Origin: DATDIC01 sp963777625 | GTDB lineage: Bacteria; Pseudomonadota; Alphaproteobacteria; Acetobacterales; Acetobacteraceae | DNA length: 64,000 bases | Reading direction: 5' to 3' | Assembly (NCBI GenBank): GCA_963777625.1 | Contig: CAVZRO010000008.1 | Span: 124,001-188,000, forward strand | Shown here: piece after piece, positions 18,090 through 27,596 of the stretch | Layout of the letters: each line of letters starts with the position of its first letter | Numbering within the stretch: position 1 is the stretch's first letter | The notes under the pieces: model-generated | Seen by the model: only the letters and a program-made list of their open reading frames with translations | What the model was told of the DNA's origin: nothing | The model's database searches: none | Made by a program: the position numbers and the translations under genes

Positions 18090-18649
18090 ATTGTTTGCTG
18101 CTCCTGCGGCGGGTTTTCCATCTTGCGGCGGGGAGGACTCATAGGACGCTCAAGATGCTGGTTCTACCTGGGGCTGGGGTCGACCGATCAAGCGCCTTAT
18201 GGCGTCCCTCCCGCTTGCGTTCGGCGATCCCATCCTGGAACAATCCGAGGTCAGGGGGCCCGTTTTGATCGGGCAGCGAGGGCGGCCAGGGCGTCAAGGT
18301 TTGGCGCGTGGTGCTCGGAGCGAGTCACACCAAGCGCGGGAGACGTGTCGACTTTGCTCGTCCTGGTCATGGAGACGCGCTTTCGCGGGAATGACGGGGA
18401 ATTGGAATGGTTCTGGCTTCAAGGCGGTTGGCATGACAGCGGAAAGACGTGGGTGCGCGGGCCAAGCCCGCGCATGACGGGTGCGAAGCGTGGGGAGGCG
18501 GCCATGACGGAAAGGGTCAGCATCAACGCGGGTTGGTATAAATCGTCGGGATGCGTGAATCACGCTCGCAGCGGCTGGTACAAATCATCCAGCGGCAGGG
18601 TTCCGCGCTCCACCACCACCCGCCGCCTCTTTGTCCGCATGCGGCAACG
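18090..18649 (+). other. Gene-free stretch with dispersed repeats
   Basis: No convincing gene is seen in these 560 bases. They hold half of a REP-like hairpin (CGCTTTCGCGGGAATGACG near 18380-18398) and a copy of the GTGGGTGC-type repeat (18449-18480). A near-duplicate GGTTGGTATAAATCGTC / GGCTGGTACAAATCATC lies at about 18533-18590. Open frames here translate repeat sequence on either strand. Confidence 0.6.
18449..18480 (+). repeat. Dispersed repeat, unit B
   Basis: The sequence GTGGGTGC-GCGGGCCAAGCCCGCGCATGACGG holds a short GGGC/GCCC hairpin and ends in CATGACG. A close copy lies at 58053-58083 and a degenerate one near 27548-27578. All three are intergenic. Confidence 0.6.
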
Positions 18650-19012
18650 CTATTGTTTGATCTTCCATTCACCGTCAGGCGTCAGGCACCATGTCAGGTT
18701 ATATATCCGCGGTTGAGCGCGCCCTTTCAGGCTGAGTTCGTGGCGCAGAAGATGACAATCCATACCGCCGCTCTGAAAAATCCGGGTGACCGAATTGGTG
18801 CCGTGATTGCCGCTGGTCGGGTCATTCCAGCTCTGCTTCGACCCGACGTGCAGATTCGGCGCGTGGTTGAGTTGGTCGATGCTCGATAGCAGCTTGGCCT
18901 GATCGCTCTGGGACAGTCTGGGTCCAGTTCTGTTGCTCCAGAACGGATTGACCTGCGCCGCCGCCGGAAACGCCATGAGCAACAGCAGTAGCACGAGAAG
19001 CTGGGTTTTCAT
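18650..19012 (-). CDS. Small secreted protein, surface-antigen-like
   Basis: A 120-residue protein with a clear signal peptide: MKTQ, a leucine-rich core, then AFPAAAQ as the likely cleavage site. The mature part contains SKQSWNDPTSGNHGTNSVTR, a Cys pair (residues in MDCHLL and LTWCLTP) and a C-terminal GEWKIKQ. The W-N-P-x-S-G-N-x-G pattern resembles the short bacterial surface-antigen domain seen in Rickettsia-type 17-kDa and RT0821-like proteins. That likeness is by eye and weak. The start at 19012 was preferred to 19060 because the signal peptide begins there and GGGGAC lies upstream. Confidence 0.6.
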   Translation of the reverse strand: MKTQLLVLLLLLMAFPAAAQVNPFWSNRTGPRLSQSDQAKLLSSIDQLNHAPNLHVGSKQSWNDPTSGNHGTNSVTRIFQSGGMDCHLLRHELSLKGRAQPRIYNLTWCLTPDGEWKIKQ

Positions 19013-19066
19013 CGACGATCGTCCCCGGACTGATGGCGCGAGTATGGCGGGCGCGGGCATCCTCTT

Positions 19067-19735
19067 TCAATCCCCGGCGCCGCGCCGCAATTCGCCCGGC
19101 AATCCGCCGGTTATCGCGGCGGCATCAAGGCGTCGTCGATCTCCTTTGCCCGCCGCGCCGCCGGACGGGCGCTCAGCTCGCTCCCAGTACTGCACGAAAG
19201 CCGGCCGCTTCTCGATCGTACCGAACATCAACCCGAACCCGATATGCGAGCCGACATAGAGGTCGGCAGCGGTGAAACCGTCGCCCGCCAAGTGTGGGCC
19301 GTGTAATAACGCGTCCTCTAGCGTCCGCAACACCGTCTCGTAGCGGCCGTACCCCATCATCCGCTCGCGGTCTTCCGGCACTACGACGCCAAGCGCCTGG
19401 TTGCTGACCGCCGCCTCGATCGGGCCGGCCCCGAAGAACAGCCAGCGGTAATAGGCGCCGCGACGGCGGTCGCCCGGCGGCGGCGCCAGTCCGGCCTGCG
19501 GGAAGGCGTCGGCGAGATACGCGCAGATAGCGGCGGTCTCGGTCACCACCACGTCGCCGTGACGAAGCGCCGGTACCTTTCCCATCGGGTTGATCGCCAG
19601 ATAGGCCGGCGCCTTCATCGCCGCGCCGTAGTCGACCAGTTCGGTACGGTATGGCTGGCCAATCTCTTCCAGCATCCAGCGGGCGATCCGCCCACGCGAC
19701 ATCGGATTCGTATAGAAAACCAGTTCGTCCGCCAT
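19067..19735 (-). CDS. Glutathione S-transferase family protein, C-terminus frameshifted
   Basis: A 222-residue thioredoxin-fold GST. The N-terminal domain has FYTNPMSRGRIARWMLEE (Ser in the glutathione site) and INPMGKVPALRHGDVVVTE, then TAAICAYLADAFP. The C-terminal helical domain has DGFTAADLYVGSHIGFGL. After QYWER the protein changes character. One base skipped near 19174-19180 would restore LSARPAARRAKEIDDALMPP with a stop at 19109, which is the expected family ending. So the last 30 or so residues are probably the product of a one-base insertion. Substrate unknown. Confidence 0.82.
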   Translation of the reverse strand: MADELVFYTNPMSRGRIARWMLEEIGQPYRTELVDYGAAMKAPAYLAINPMGKVPALRHGDVVVTETAAICAYLADAFPQAGLAPPPGDRRRGAYYRWLFFGAGPIEAAVSNQALGVVVPEDRERMMGYGRYETVLRTLEDALLHGPHLAGDGFTAADLYVGSHIGFGLMFGTIEKRPAFVQYWERAERPSGGAAGKGDRRRLDAAAITGGLPGELRRGAGD

Positions 19736-19778
19736 GCGTCAGGCTCCCCGCGTCAGCAAACCAGCAATACGCCAATGG

Positions 19779-21457
19779 TCACACCGGTTTCCAGTTCCGC
19801 TCCACCTCCACGTCGATCAGCGTCGATCCATCCGCCCTCAACGCATCGGCGACAAGCCCCCGTACATCTTCCAACGTTGTCGCGCGATGCGCCGCGATCC
19901 CCAATCCGCGCGCCACACTTACGAAATCGACGCGCGGGTTGTCGAGGTCCATCCCGACATACCGGTCGGTCTGCGCCGCCAGTGCCTGCATGGCGTTGGT
20001 GCGCTGCTTCAGTATCCGATACGAGCTGTTGTTGAGGATAACGAACACCACCGCCAGCTTCTCGTGCGCCGCGGTCCACAGCGCCTGGATCGAATAGAGC
20101 GCGCTGCCGTCGCCGATCAGCGCCACCACCGGCCGATCCGGCAGTGCCAGCTTGATGCCCACAGCCGCCGGCAATCCCCAGCCGATGCCGCCGCCGCGCA
20201 GCCCGAAGAAGCTCTGCGCATCGTCGCTCCGCAGCAGCCGGCGCAGCCCGGCGCCCGACGAGACGGTTTCGTCCACCACCACCGCGTCCTTCGGCAGCAG
20301 CCCGGCAATCGCGTGCAGCAGGCTCAGCGGTTGGATCGGCAGCCGATCCGCGGTCGCCTCCGCGCTGGCCCGCAGCCTGGCCAGGGCCGTGGCGCCGTCA
20401 GCCCGCGCCTTGTCCAGCCGCGCCCCCGCATGCTGCCGGTCCGGCACCGACATCGCCCGTTCCAGCGCCCGCGACAGGTCCGGCAGCGTCGCGCGCGGGT
20501 CGCCCAGGATGGCGACCTTGGCCGGGTAATTCTTGCCCAACTCCCACGAATCAATATCGAGATGGATCACCGGCATGTCGTCTGGCAACGCTTCCACCTC
20601 GCCCGGCAGCGACAGGGTGAACAGGTCGGCGCCGACCGACAGCAGCAGGTCATGGTGCTGCATGATGCCGCGGATCACCGCCGGCAGCCGCGCGAAGCCG
20701 CCGCGATAGAGCGGATGGGACGAAGGAAACATCGCCCGGCTGGCCATCCCCTCGTCGTAGACCGGGGCGCCCAGCGCTTCGGCGAGCCGCACCAATTCCT
20801 CCAAGGCACCGCTCTGCGGCACCGCGTCCCCGGCAATGATCACCGGATGGCGGGCACGCGCCAGCAGCTCCGCCGCACGCGTCACCGCCGCCGCATCACC
20901 ACGCACACCCCCGGCGATACGGGTCGGCGCACCCAGCTCGATCTCGCCGCTGGCGGTCATCACGTCGGAGGGCAGCGACAGGAACACCGGGCCGGTCGGC
21001 GGCGCCAGCGCGGTCTTCACGGCGCGATGCACCGCGCGCGGCAGGTCCGCCAGCCGGCGCACCTCGTACGACCATTTCACGAACGGCCGCGCGATGGTCG
21101 GCAGATCGGCCCACAGCAGCGGTTCGGTGATATTGAATGTCTGCTCGTGCTGGCCGGCGGTGACCAGGATCGGCGCGCCGGCCTTCTGCGCGTCGTACAG
21201 CATGCCAAGCGCGTTCCCCAGGCCAGGCGCGCGACATGCAGGTTCACCACCCCCAGGGAACCCGAGGCCTGGGCGTAGCCGTCGGTCATCGCCATCGCCG
21301 GAGCTTCCTGTAAGGCCAGGACGTAGCGGAGTTCGGTTTCCGCGGCCAATGCGTCCATCAGCGGCAGCTCGGTGGTGCCCGGGTTGCCGAACATCACCCG
21401 CACGCCCTCCTGCTTCAGCAGTTCCAGCAGCGCGGTTTTTCCGAACATATGGGGCAT
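19779..21457 (-). pseudogene. Thiamine diphosphate-dependent enzyme, benzoylformate decarboxylase-like, frameshifted
   Basis: Together two frames encode a full-length ThDP enzyme of the acetolactate synthase/benzoylformate decarboxylase superfamily. The N-terminal frame begins MPHMFGKTALLELLKQEG, carries NPGTTELPLMDALAAE and the catalytic Glu in LALQEAPAMAMTDGYAQ, and ends in VVNLHVA. The second frame picks up at PGLGNALGMLYDAQ and runs to the C-terminus, with the ThDP-Mg motif GDGSALYSIQALWTAA and NN. The join needs two bases removed or one added in a CGCGCG run near 21226-21234. Likely a 2-oxo-acid decarboxylase; the substrate is unknown. It is divergent from ilvC, but no acetolactate synthase small subunit is present. 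Confidence 0.8.
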
Positions 21458-21642
21458 TGGGGGGCGGCATCCGTCGTTCTGAGGGACGGAACTATTCGGC
21501 GCGGCTGTGCGCGTGGCAACCCGGCGGTCGTGCATCCGCCCCGCGCGTCCGAAGCAGCTGCCGGCTGGTGCATAGCTGAGCCAAGGTTGACGGCGGCCCC
21601 AAGCCGGGCCAAGGGACGGCCGGACACAAGGGGCAGAGTGTG

Positions 21643-22662
21643 ATGCGGGTTTATTACGACCGGGATGCCGACGTGAACCTGATCAAGGGGAAGCGGGTCG
21701 CCATCATCGGCTACGGCAGCCAGGGCCACGCCCACGCCAACAACCTGAAGGATAGCGGGGTGGCGGAGCTGGCCATCGGCCTGCGGCCGGGCTCCGGCGG
21801 GGTGAAGAAGGCCGAAGCCGCCGGGCTGCGCGTCATGGACCCCGCCGAGTGCGCCAAATGGGCCGACGTGGTGATGGTGCTGACGCCCGACGAGGGACAG
21901 GGCGATCTCTATCGCGACAAGCTCAGCCCCAACATGAAGCCGGGCGCGGCGCTGGCCTTCGCGCACGGGCTGAACATCCATTTCAACCTGATCGAGCCGC
22001 GCGCCGACATCGACGTGTTCATGATCGCGCCGAAGGGACCCGGGCATACCGTGCGCAGCGAGTACCAGCGCGGCGCCGGCGTGCCCTGCCTGGTGGCGGT
22101 GGCACAGAACCCGTCCGGCAATGCGCAGGAGATCGCGCTTTCTTACGCATCCGCGATCGGCGGTGGCCGGGCCGGCATCATCGAGACCACCTTCAAGGAG
22201 GAATGCGAGACCGACCTGTTCGGCGAGCAGACTGTGCTGTGCGGCGGCCTGGTGGAGCTGATGAAGGCCGGCTACGAGACCCTGGTGGAAGCCGGCTACG
22301 CGCCGGAGATGGCGTATTTCGAATGCGTGCACGAAGTGAAGCTGATCGTCGATCTGATCTATGAAGGCGGCATCGCCAACATGAACTACTCGGTCAGCAA
22401 CACCGCGGAGTACGGCGAGTACGTGTCCGGTCCGCGCATCGTCAACGACGCGACGCGGCAGGAGATGAAGCGCGTGCTGACCGACATCCAGTCCGGCAAG
22501 TTCGCGCGCGACTGGATGCTGGAGAACAAGGTCAACCAGACCAGCTTCAAGGCAATGCGCGCGCGGATGAGCGAGCACCCGATCGAGCAGATCGGCACCA
22601 AGCTGCGCGCCATGATGCCGTGGATCGCCAAGAACGCATTGGTGGACAAATCGCGGAACTGA
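21643..22662 (+). CDS. ilvC: Ketol-acid reductoisomerase (NADP+)
   Basis: A 339-residue class I KARI. It converts acetolactate or acetohydroxybutyrate to the dihydroxy acids in valine, leucine and isoleucine synthesis. Seen: GKRVAIIGYGSQGHAHANNL (Rossmann NADP site), FAHGLNIHF, APKGPGHTVRSEY, and the metal-binding ETDLFGEQTVLCGG and LKDSG region. The C-terminal knot reads NYSVSNTAEYGEYVSGPRI. ATG at 21643 has AGGGG upstream; GTG one codon earlier is an alternative. The MFS gene overlaps its 3' end. Confidence 0.96.
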   Translation: MRVYYDRDADVNLIKGKRVAIIGYGSQGHAHANNLKDSGVAELAIGLRPGSGGVKKAEAAGLRVMDPAECAKWADVVMVLTPDEGQGDLYRDKLSPNMKPGAALAFAHGLNIHFNLIEPRADIDVFMIAPKGPGHTVRSEYQRGAGVPCLVAVAQNPSGNAQEIALSYASAIGGGRAGIIETTFKEECETDLFGEQTVLCGGLVELMKAGYETLVEAGYAPEMAYFECVHEVKLIVDLIYEGGIANMNYSVSNTAEYGEYVSGPRIVNDATRQEMKRVLTDIQSGKFARDWMLENKVNQTSFKAMRARMSEHPIEQIGTKLRAMMPWIAKNALVDKSRN

Positions 22663-23849
22663 GCGGGCAGGGGGCTTTTCCCAGCTCTGATCCGGAACAG
22701 CGGGGCGCGGGGTCCAGCGGGCGGCGCGGCAGTCTGGTCGCGGCGATCGTGGCGGTCGCGGTGTTCGGCCTCAGCATCGGCGAGGCGGTACCGCTGCTGT
22801 CTCTGTTGCTGGAGCAGCGTGGCACCAACGCGGCGATCACCGGACTGAATGCCGGGGCAGCGTTCATCGGCGTGATCGTCGGGCCGTTGCTGACACCGCA
22901 GCTTGTGCGCCGGTTCGGCATCCGCACCGTGCTGCTCACGTGTTTCGCCGGCGATGTCGTGGTGTTTTTGGCAATGAAACCGTTTGACGGCATCATTGTC
23001 TGGTTCGTGCTGCGCGCCGCGCTCGGGTTCATCGGATCGACGCTGTTCACCACCAGCGAGGCGTGGATCAGCCTGTTGGCGGGAGACGCGACGCGAGGCC
23101 GTGTTATCGGCATCTATGCCGCGGCCTTGTCGGCGGGATTTGCGCTGGGACCTCTGATCCTGGCGTTCACCGGGCTTACCGGTTGGGCGCCGTTCGTGGC
23201 CAATGCGATTATCGTTGCGGTGGCCGCGGTTCCCTTGCTGCTGATTGCCAACACGAGACCGGAACGTGGGTCGGAGCGGCCGGCAACGCCGTTGCGGATG
23301 TTTGCGAAGGCGCCGCTGATCCTGGCTGCGGTCGCACTGTTCGGGCTGTATGAAACCGCATTGATGGCGCTGCTGCCGATCTGGGCGGAGCGGGCCGGTA
23401 TGGGCACCAGCGCCGCAGCCGCGACGCTGTCGCTGGTCTATGCCGGGGCAATCGCGCTGCAGGTGCCCATCGGCTGGCTGTCCGACCGGGTGCGACGGAT
23501 GACGGTTCTGCGCCTGTGCGGGGTGGTGGGGCTGGTGGGCGCAATAGCGATGGCCATAACGAGTGCTTCGCCGCTGCCCCTGCTGTTCGCGATCCTGTTC
23601 CTGTGGGGCGGGATCGTGTCAGGAATTTACCCGGTTGCGCTTGGGATCGCGGGCGACCGCTTTTCAGGCAGTGACATGGTGGCGGCGAATGCGGCGATCA
23701 TCATGGCCTATGGGCTGGGCGCACTGGTCGGTCCAGCGATCGGCGGAGCGGCGATCGATTTGTGGAATCCGCAGGGCTTGTTTGGGTTGTTCGTGCTGCT
23801 ATTCGCAGTGTTTACCGCCATAACCGTGGCATTCAGGCGCGTGGCGTAA
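22620..23849 (+). CDS. MFS transporter
   Basis: A 409-residue major facilitator with about 12 hydrophobic segments. The MFS loop motif appears as WLSDRVRRMTVLRL in the second half and PQLVRRFGIRTVLL in the first. The N-terminus before LVAAIVAVAVFGLSIGE is hydrophilic. The only in-frame start upstream is GTG at 22620, which overlaps ilvC by 43 bp; a GTG near 22749 would remove part of the first helix. Sugar or drug efflux is typical, but the substrate cannot be told. Confidence 0.82.
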   Translation: MDRQERIGGQIAELSGQGAFPSSDPEQRGAGSSGRRGSLVAAIVAVAVFGLSIGEAVPLLSLLLEQRGTNAAITGLNAGAAFIGVIVGPLLTPQLVRRFGIRTVLLTCFAGDVVVFLAMKPFDGIIVWFVLRAALGFIGSTLFTTSEAWISLLAGDATRGRVIGIYAAALSAGFALGPLILAFTGLTGWAPFVANAIIVAVAAVPLLLIANTRPERGSERPATPLRMFAKAPLILAAVALFGLYETALMALLPIWAERAGMGTSAAAATLSLVYAGAIALQVPIGWLSDRVRRMTVLRLCGVVGLVGAIAMAITSASPLPLLFAILFLWGGIVSGIYPVALGIAGDRFSGSDMVAANAAIIMAYGLGALVGPAIGGAAIDLWNPQGLFGLFVLLFAVFTAITVAFRRVA

Positions 23850-23877
23850 CCGAGCAGCTAACGCTATGGGGCCGTTG

Positions 23878-24975
23878 CTACTCGGCTGCCACCGCGGGTA
23901 CATGCAACACGGGGTGCATGCAGGATGAGAACTGGGGTTCCATAAGTCTTCCGTCAGTATCCTTGACGATGAATCCCAGTTGACCGTCCTTGCGGTTGGG
24001 CGGCAGGCCAAGACTGTAGAGCGTCTCTTCCACGCTGTCGTACCAGACGCCGATCTTGAGTATCTGCTTGGCCTCGTCGCCCGTCGCCACTTTGCGTTCG
24101 AGCAGCCTCGCCATCTGCGCGACCTGCTCGACCTGCTCCACCGAGGTCATGCGTACGCCTTTCCTGCGCCACAGGTTGTCCTCAATGCCGACGCGGACGT
24201 GGATCCCGAGAGCTGTTCCCAAGGCACCAAAGATCGGCACCGTTCGCCATAGTGACTCGATCGATGGAACAGAGCCGTGTGGAGACCGTCGTACGTATTC
24301 CATGAAGTCGTAAGGATTGCGGCCGGCGGAGCCGCCGCCGCCAATCGCCACCAGGTTATGGTTCAACGGTCCCATATAGATCCCATGGCGGATGAGGTGT
24401 TCGATCTCCTCGAGTTGGTGGATGTGAGCAAGCTGGAAGTAAGGTTGGATTTGATGTTGTCGGAGGCGCTTCAGATGCTCGACATAGAATTGCGGCGTCG
24501 CGTCGGCCACCATATTGTGATAGGCTTGCTGCACGGCGGGATTCTCTAACTGCGTTCCCTTGGCGTCGTCTGGGGTCGTGAGGGGCAGAATGTTCATCTG
24601 GGTCGAGCCGATGACGATGGTTATCTGATCCGGCTTGGGATCGATTTCGGCCAGCATGTGTCGCGTGTCGTAGCCCTGCCAATGCGCCTCTTTCCCTGGC
24701 TCCGGCGCGAACGATATCGAGCCGCCGATCTGCAGCACCATTTTCGGCACAGCCTGCCGCAGCATCCCGATGAAGTCGCCATATTGCTTGAAGTTCTTCG
24801 ATACGTGGCCGGTTTTGGGATCGCGGACATGGACGTGCAGGAGCGTGGCGCCGGCATTGTAGCAATCAACCGCCTTCTGCACCTGCGCCTTCCAGGAGAC
24901 GGCGATGTCCTCGGGGAAGTCGCTCGGCATCCATTGCGGTCCGAAGGGTGCGGCCGTGATGATCAGCGGCTGCAT
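23878..24975 (-). CDS. BKACE family beta-keto acid cleavage enzyme
   Basis: A 365-residue enzyme of the former DUF849 family. These Zn-dependent enzymes condense a beta-keto acid with acetyl-CoA to give a CoA ester and acetoacetate. Seen: LIITAAPFGPQWMPSD, the metal-site GATLLHVHVRDPKTG, IGGSIS, ALGTALGIHVRVGIEDNLW and a Cys/His-rich C-terminus (SSCMHPVLHVP). The frame is open to 25068, but those extra codons (MTRLFPNDPL) are the end of a repeat element, so the internal ATG at 24975 is preferred. The substrate is unknown; carnitine, lysine-type and other beta-keto acids are known in the family. Confidence 0.85.
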   Translation of the reverse strand: MQPLIITAAPFGPQWMPSDFPEDIAVSWKAQVQKAVDCYNAGATLLHVHVRDPKTGHVSKNFKQYGDFIGMLRQAVPKMVLQIGGSISFAPEPGKEAHWQGYDTRHMLAEIDPKPDQITIVIGSTQMNILPLTTPDDAKGTQLENPAVQQAYHNMVADATPQFYVEHLKRLRQHQIQPYFQLAHIHQLEEIEHLIRHGIYMGPLNHNLVAIGGGGSAGRNPYDFMEYVRRSPHGSVPSIESLWRTVPIFGALGTALGIHVRVGIEDNLWRRKGVRMTSVEQVEQVAQMARLLERKVATGDEAKQILKIGVWYDSVEETLYSLGLPPNRKDGQLGFIVKDTDGRLMEPQFSSCMHPVLHVPAVAAE

Positions 24976-25040
24976 GTTTTCGGGGAGCAGCGAATCCTGA
25001 GTGTAGGTACATAAGCACAGTTCCTCTGTCAGTTCGACTA

Positions 25041-25165
25041 AGGGGTCGTTCGGAAACAACCGCGTCATCTTGTCATTCCCGCGAAAGCGGGAATCCAGGC
25101 CGCCGCTGCTGGATTCCCGCTTTCGCGGGAATGACGGTTGATTCTGTTATTTCATGACGAGCCCT
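25041..25165 (+). mobile_element. MITE-like element with a perfect 27-bp internal inverted repeat
   Basis: This non-coding unit has imperfect terminal inverted repeats: GGGGTCGTTCGGAAACAA at the left, and AGGGCTCGTCATGAAATAA read from the right end. Inside lies a perfect palindrome, 25072-25098 with 25109-25135, built of two TTCCCGCGAAAGCGGGAA hairpins. A second copy with the same ends is at 51924-52062. A TAA on both sides could be a 3-bp target duplication, as IS5-group elements make. It encodes nothing, and it supplies an upstream start to the BKACE frame. Confidence 0.7.
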
Positions 25166-25293
25166 AAATCCCTCATTGATGCTTTTAGGGGTCGCGAACC
25201 GGGCGGCTCAGCTAGATTAACGAACCCGACACAGCGGCCAGCGCGCGGCCCACCCGACGCCGCGGGTGCAACCGCCCACTGCGCTGGCTCGCG

Positions 25294-25722
25294 TCAGCCC
25301 TCCTTTGACGCCATCGGCACGTTCAGGTCACGCACCGGCGTGATGCTCAGTTGCATATTGGCGCAGCCCGCGCCCTTCATTACGGCGGAAACCTTTCCTT
25401 CGGACGACCTTGTGCCATCAACCGTTCCCACCGGGCCGCTGCCCATGGAGGACACCATGCTAAGATGGAATTTGCCGGCTTGATCAATAGTTCCGTTCGC
25501 CGTGCTGACCCCGGTCATGTCAGAGTAATACACAATACCAGTGATCTCGCCGTTATCGTGACGAGCTAGCCGCCATATGATATATGGGCAACCGGCAACG
25601 CTTGACGCGTGTTCCCCTGCATAGCCGGCCACGCGCGGTGCGGCCGCCGTTGCCGATTTCGTAACCACGGAGCCCGCGGCAAGCAGGCTCAAAACTGTCA
25701 CAAACGTTGCTGTGCGCTTCAT
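25294..25722 (-). CDS. Hypothetical secreted protein
   Basis: A 142-residue protein with a signal peptide (MKRTATFVTVLSLLAAGSVV, cleavage near TKSATAAA). The mature part has two Cys residues (AGCPYIIW and GAGCANM) and a repeated Gly/Ser-rich beta pattern. Aromatic W-R-L and Y-Y-S-D segments suggest a small beta-sandwich or lipocalin-like fold. I do not recognise a family. It is read towards the MITE at 25041-25165, and a 238-bp gap separates it from the divergent AraC-type remnant. Confidence 0.6.
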   Translation of the reverse strand: MKRTATFVTVLSLLAAGSVVTKSATAAAPRVAGYAGEHASSVAGCPYIIWRLARHDNGEITGIVYYSDMTGVSTANGTIDQAGKFHLSMVSSMGSGPVGTVDGTRSSEGKVSAVMKGAGCANMQLSITPVRDLNVPMASKEG

Positions 25723-25960
25723 GTTCTTCCTCCATCGTTATGCGATTTGGTCCCCGGCGAGATCGCCACTTCGTACGGCGCTATGTCCGGACAACCGAAC
25801 AATGGGCTTCCGCAGAAGCGTCGCTTCTATTGCAGCCGACGGTTCAATTTCGCTTGCTATTTTACGACAGCCAGCCAAGAAACAGATTAGGGAGTTCCAC
25901 CGGCGCTCTGATGCGGCGGAGAATCGCCTGGGCTGGCAGCTCGCGCGAGGGGTGTTCAAC

Positions 25961-26869
25961 ATGGAAGGACAACAGCGCGTAGGCGCTTTAGCCGAGATCC
26001 CCGCAGTCCTCCGGCAACTGGATGCGAATCCGGCTCAGGTAATCGCTGCTGCTGGTATTGATGCCAACATCCTGCGCGATCCCGAGAATGCGCTTTCATT
26101 CACCGAGGTCGACAAGCTTCTTCGGGCCTGCGTGGTTGCGACAGGCTGCCAGCACATCGGGCTCCTGATAGGACAGCGATCAGCGACCACCAGTCTGGGC
26201 CTGGTGGGGCGGTTGATGCAGAACGCGCCGACGCTCAAGGATGCGATCCTGGACCTTTGCGTCAATCAGCGACGCTATGTGCGCGGCTCTGTTGTGTATC
26301 TGGTGATCCAGGATGAAACCGCTTTTTGGGGTACGCCGTTCATCACCCCGGCATGCAGGCAATCGAGCAGCTCAGTGACGGCGCGGTCGCCGTAGGGTTC
26401 AACATGATGAGAGAACTCACGGACACGTCGCCCGATGAAGTTCTGACCTGCCGCCCCACCCCCGATGATATTAGCCCTTATCGCCGCTTCTTCGGCGTGA
26501 CGCCGCGGTTCAACGCGGAGCAGCACGCATTGGTTTTTCCGGCCAGCCTGCTCGGCTGCCCCGTTCGTGGCGCGGACCCAGGAGCTTCGGCGGGTACTGG
26601 AAAAACCGTCGCTGCCTATTGGGCTGTGGCGCAACCAAGTATTGTCGATCAGGTCATTTGCATCCTGCGCGCGCGGGTCATATTTCCCGACACCTCACTG
26701 GAGGGCGTTGCCTCGCACCTGTCGATGCATCCCCGTACCCTGAACCGTCGACTGCAATCGGAAGGTACAAGCTTCCGTCAACTGCTCAATCAAGCGCGAT
26801 TCGAAGTTGCCCGCCAGTTACTTGCGGGAACAAGAATGGCGATCACCGATATTGGCCTGGCGCTCGCCG
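25961..26869 (+). pseudogene. AraC family transcriptional regulator, frameshifted and 3'-truncated
   Basis: The start at 25961 (MEGQQRVGALAEIPAVLRQL) leads into an AraC-type N-terminal ligand-binding domain up to QDETAFWG. There a missing base in a run of four G (26327-26331) moves the continuation (YAVHHPGMQAIEQL onward) to another frame. The helix-turn-helix region follows: VASHLSMHPRTLNRRLQSEG, FRQLLNQARFEVARQLLAG and ITDIGLAL. At that point, where GYSDPSAFTRAF is expected in the family, the homology stops and IS-derived sequence begins (about 26870). The second HTH helix is therefore lost. It was probably a regulator of a neighbouring catabolic gene; which one is not evident. Confidence 0.75.
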
Positions 26870-27472
26870 GCTCTTGGCCAGCCGTTCGGGAAGCAATCCG
26901 ATGCGGTCGGACAGGATCGGGCCGCCCTCGGCAACCGGGCGCGTCTCACGGACGCGCAGCGGCGTGTTGGTCTTCAGGCGGGTGACAATGCGGCAGCCGG
27001 CCTCGTGCAGCCTCGCCCACCAGGCGTAGTCCCACCAGGCGTAGTCATAGTAGCCAAGATCGAACACGTAGGTGGCGCCGGGCTCGATCGGCATCTCCTT
27101 GGCCGCGATGATGTCGTTCACCCGCGTCGGGGTTACCGCCAAATATACCGCCCGCTCGGCCGCGGCATCGTAGATCACGTGCGCCTTCACGCCGCACACC
27201 GCGGCGGAAAACTGCGACCACTCCGCGCTCAGCCAGTTCAGCCGGATGCTGGTGGAATCGATCAAATGCACGCACTCGCCGATGCTGCGGCGCAGCCCGC
27301 GTTGCAGTCCGCCAACCATGGCGGCGAACAGCCCGGTGAACACCTCGGCCGGGCGCTTGGCGTTGGCATCCGCCAGCGTCGAGCGATGCACCCGGCGCAG
27401 TCCCCACGGGATCAGCTTGGTGATCTGACGAAACACCGTATTCTGGTGCGGCACGGCGCTGGCCCCTCTCAT
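26870..27472 (-). mobile_element. IS4-type transposase remnant, internally deleted and 3'-truncated
   Basis: The minus strand begins MRGASAVPHQNTVFRQITKL, the usual start of a group of IS4-family transposases, then joins directly to RRVHRSTLADANAKRPAEVF, so an internal segment is missing. The DDE core follows: LIDSTSIRLNWLSAEWSQF (first Asp) and VFDLGYYDYAWW (second Asp). A short in-frame duplication repeats DYAWW. The protein stops matching after LSDRIGLLPERLAKSRR, so the catalytic Glu is absent. It cannot be active. Its truncated end abuts the truncated AraC gene, so the joint marks a deletion or insertion event. Confidence 0.75.
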
Positions 27473-27596
27473 GTCCGATTCGTCGCGAAACGCGTCGGAG
27501 CGAGAAGAATTCGACGCCGTGCGCCGTGTCCACCAAATTGAACCGGACAGTCGTGGGACAAGCCCGGCCATGACGGAACGGGTTAGCAAACAGACC

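Noticed and set aside
18294..18563. An 89-codon minus-strand frame with a HARAWPAHPRLSA stretch
   Set aside because: The peptide is a translation of dispersed repeat units, which recur with the same peptide in other intergenic gaps.
19734..21278. A 514-codon plus-strand open frame opposite the TPP enzyme
   Set aside because: Arg/Gln-rich antisense shadow; the minus strand carries clear ThDP-enzyme motifs over the same bases.
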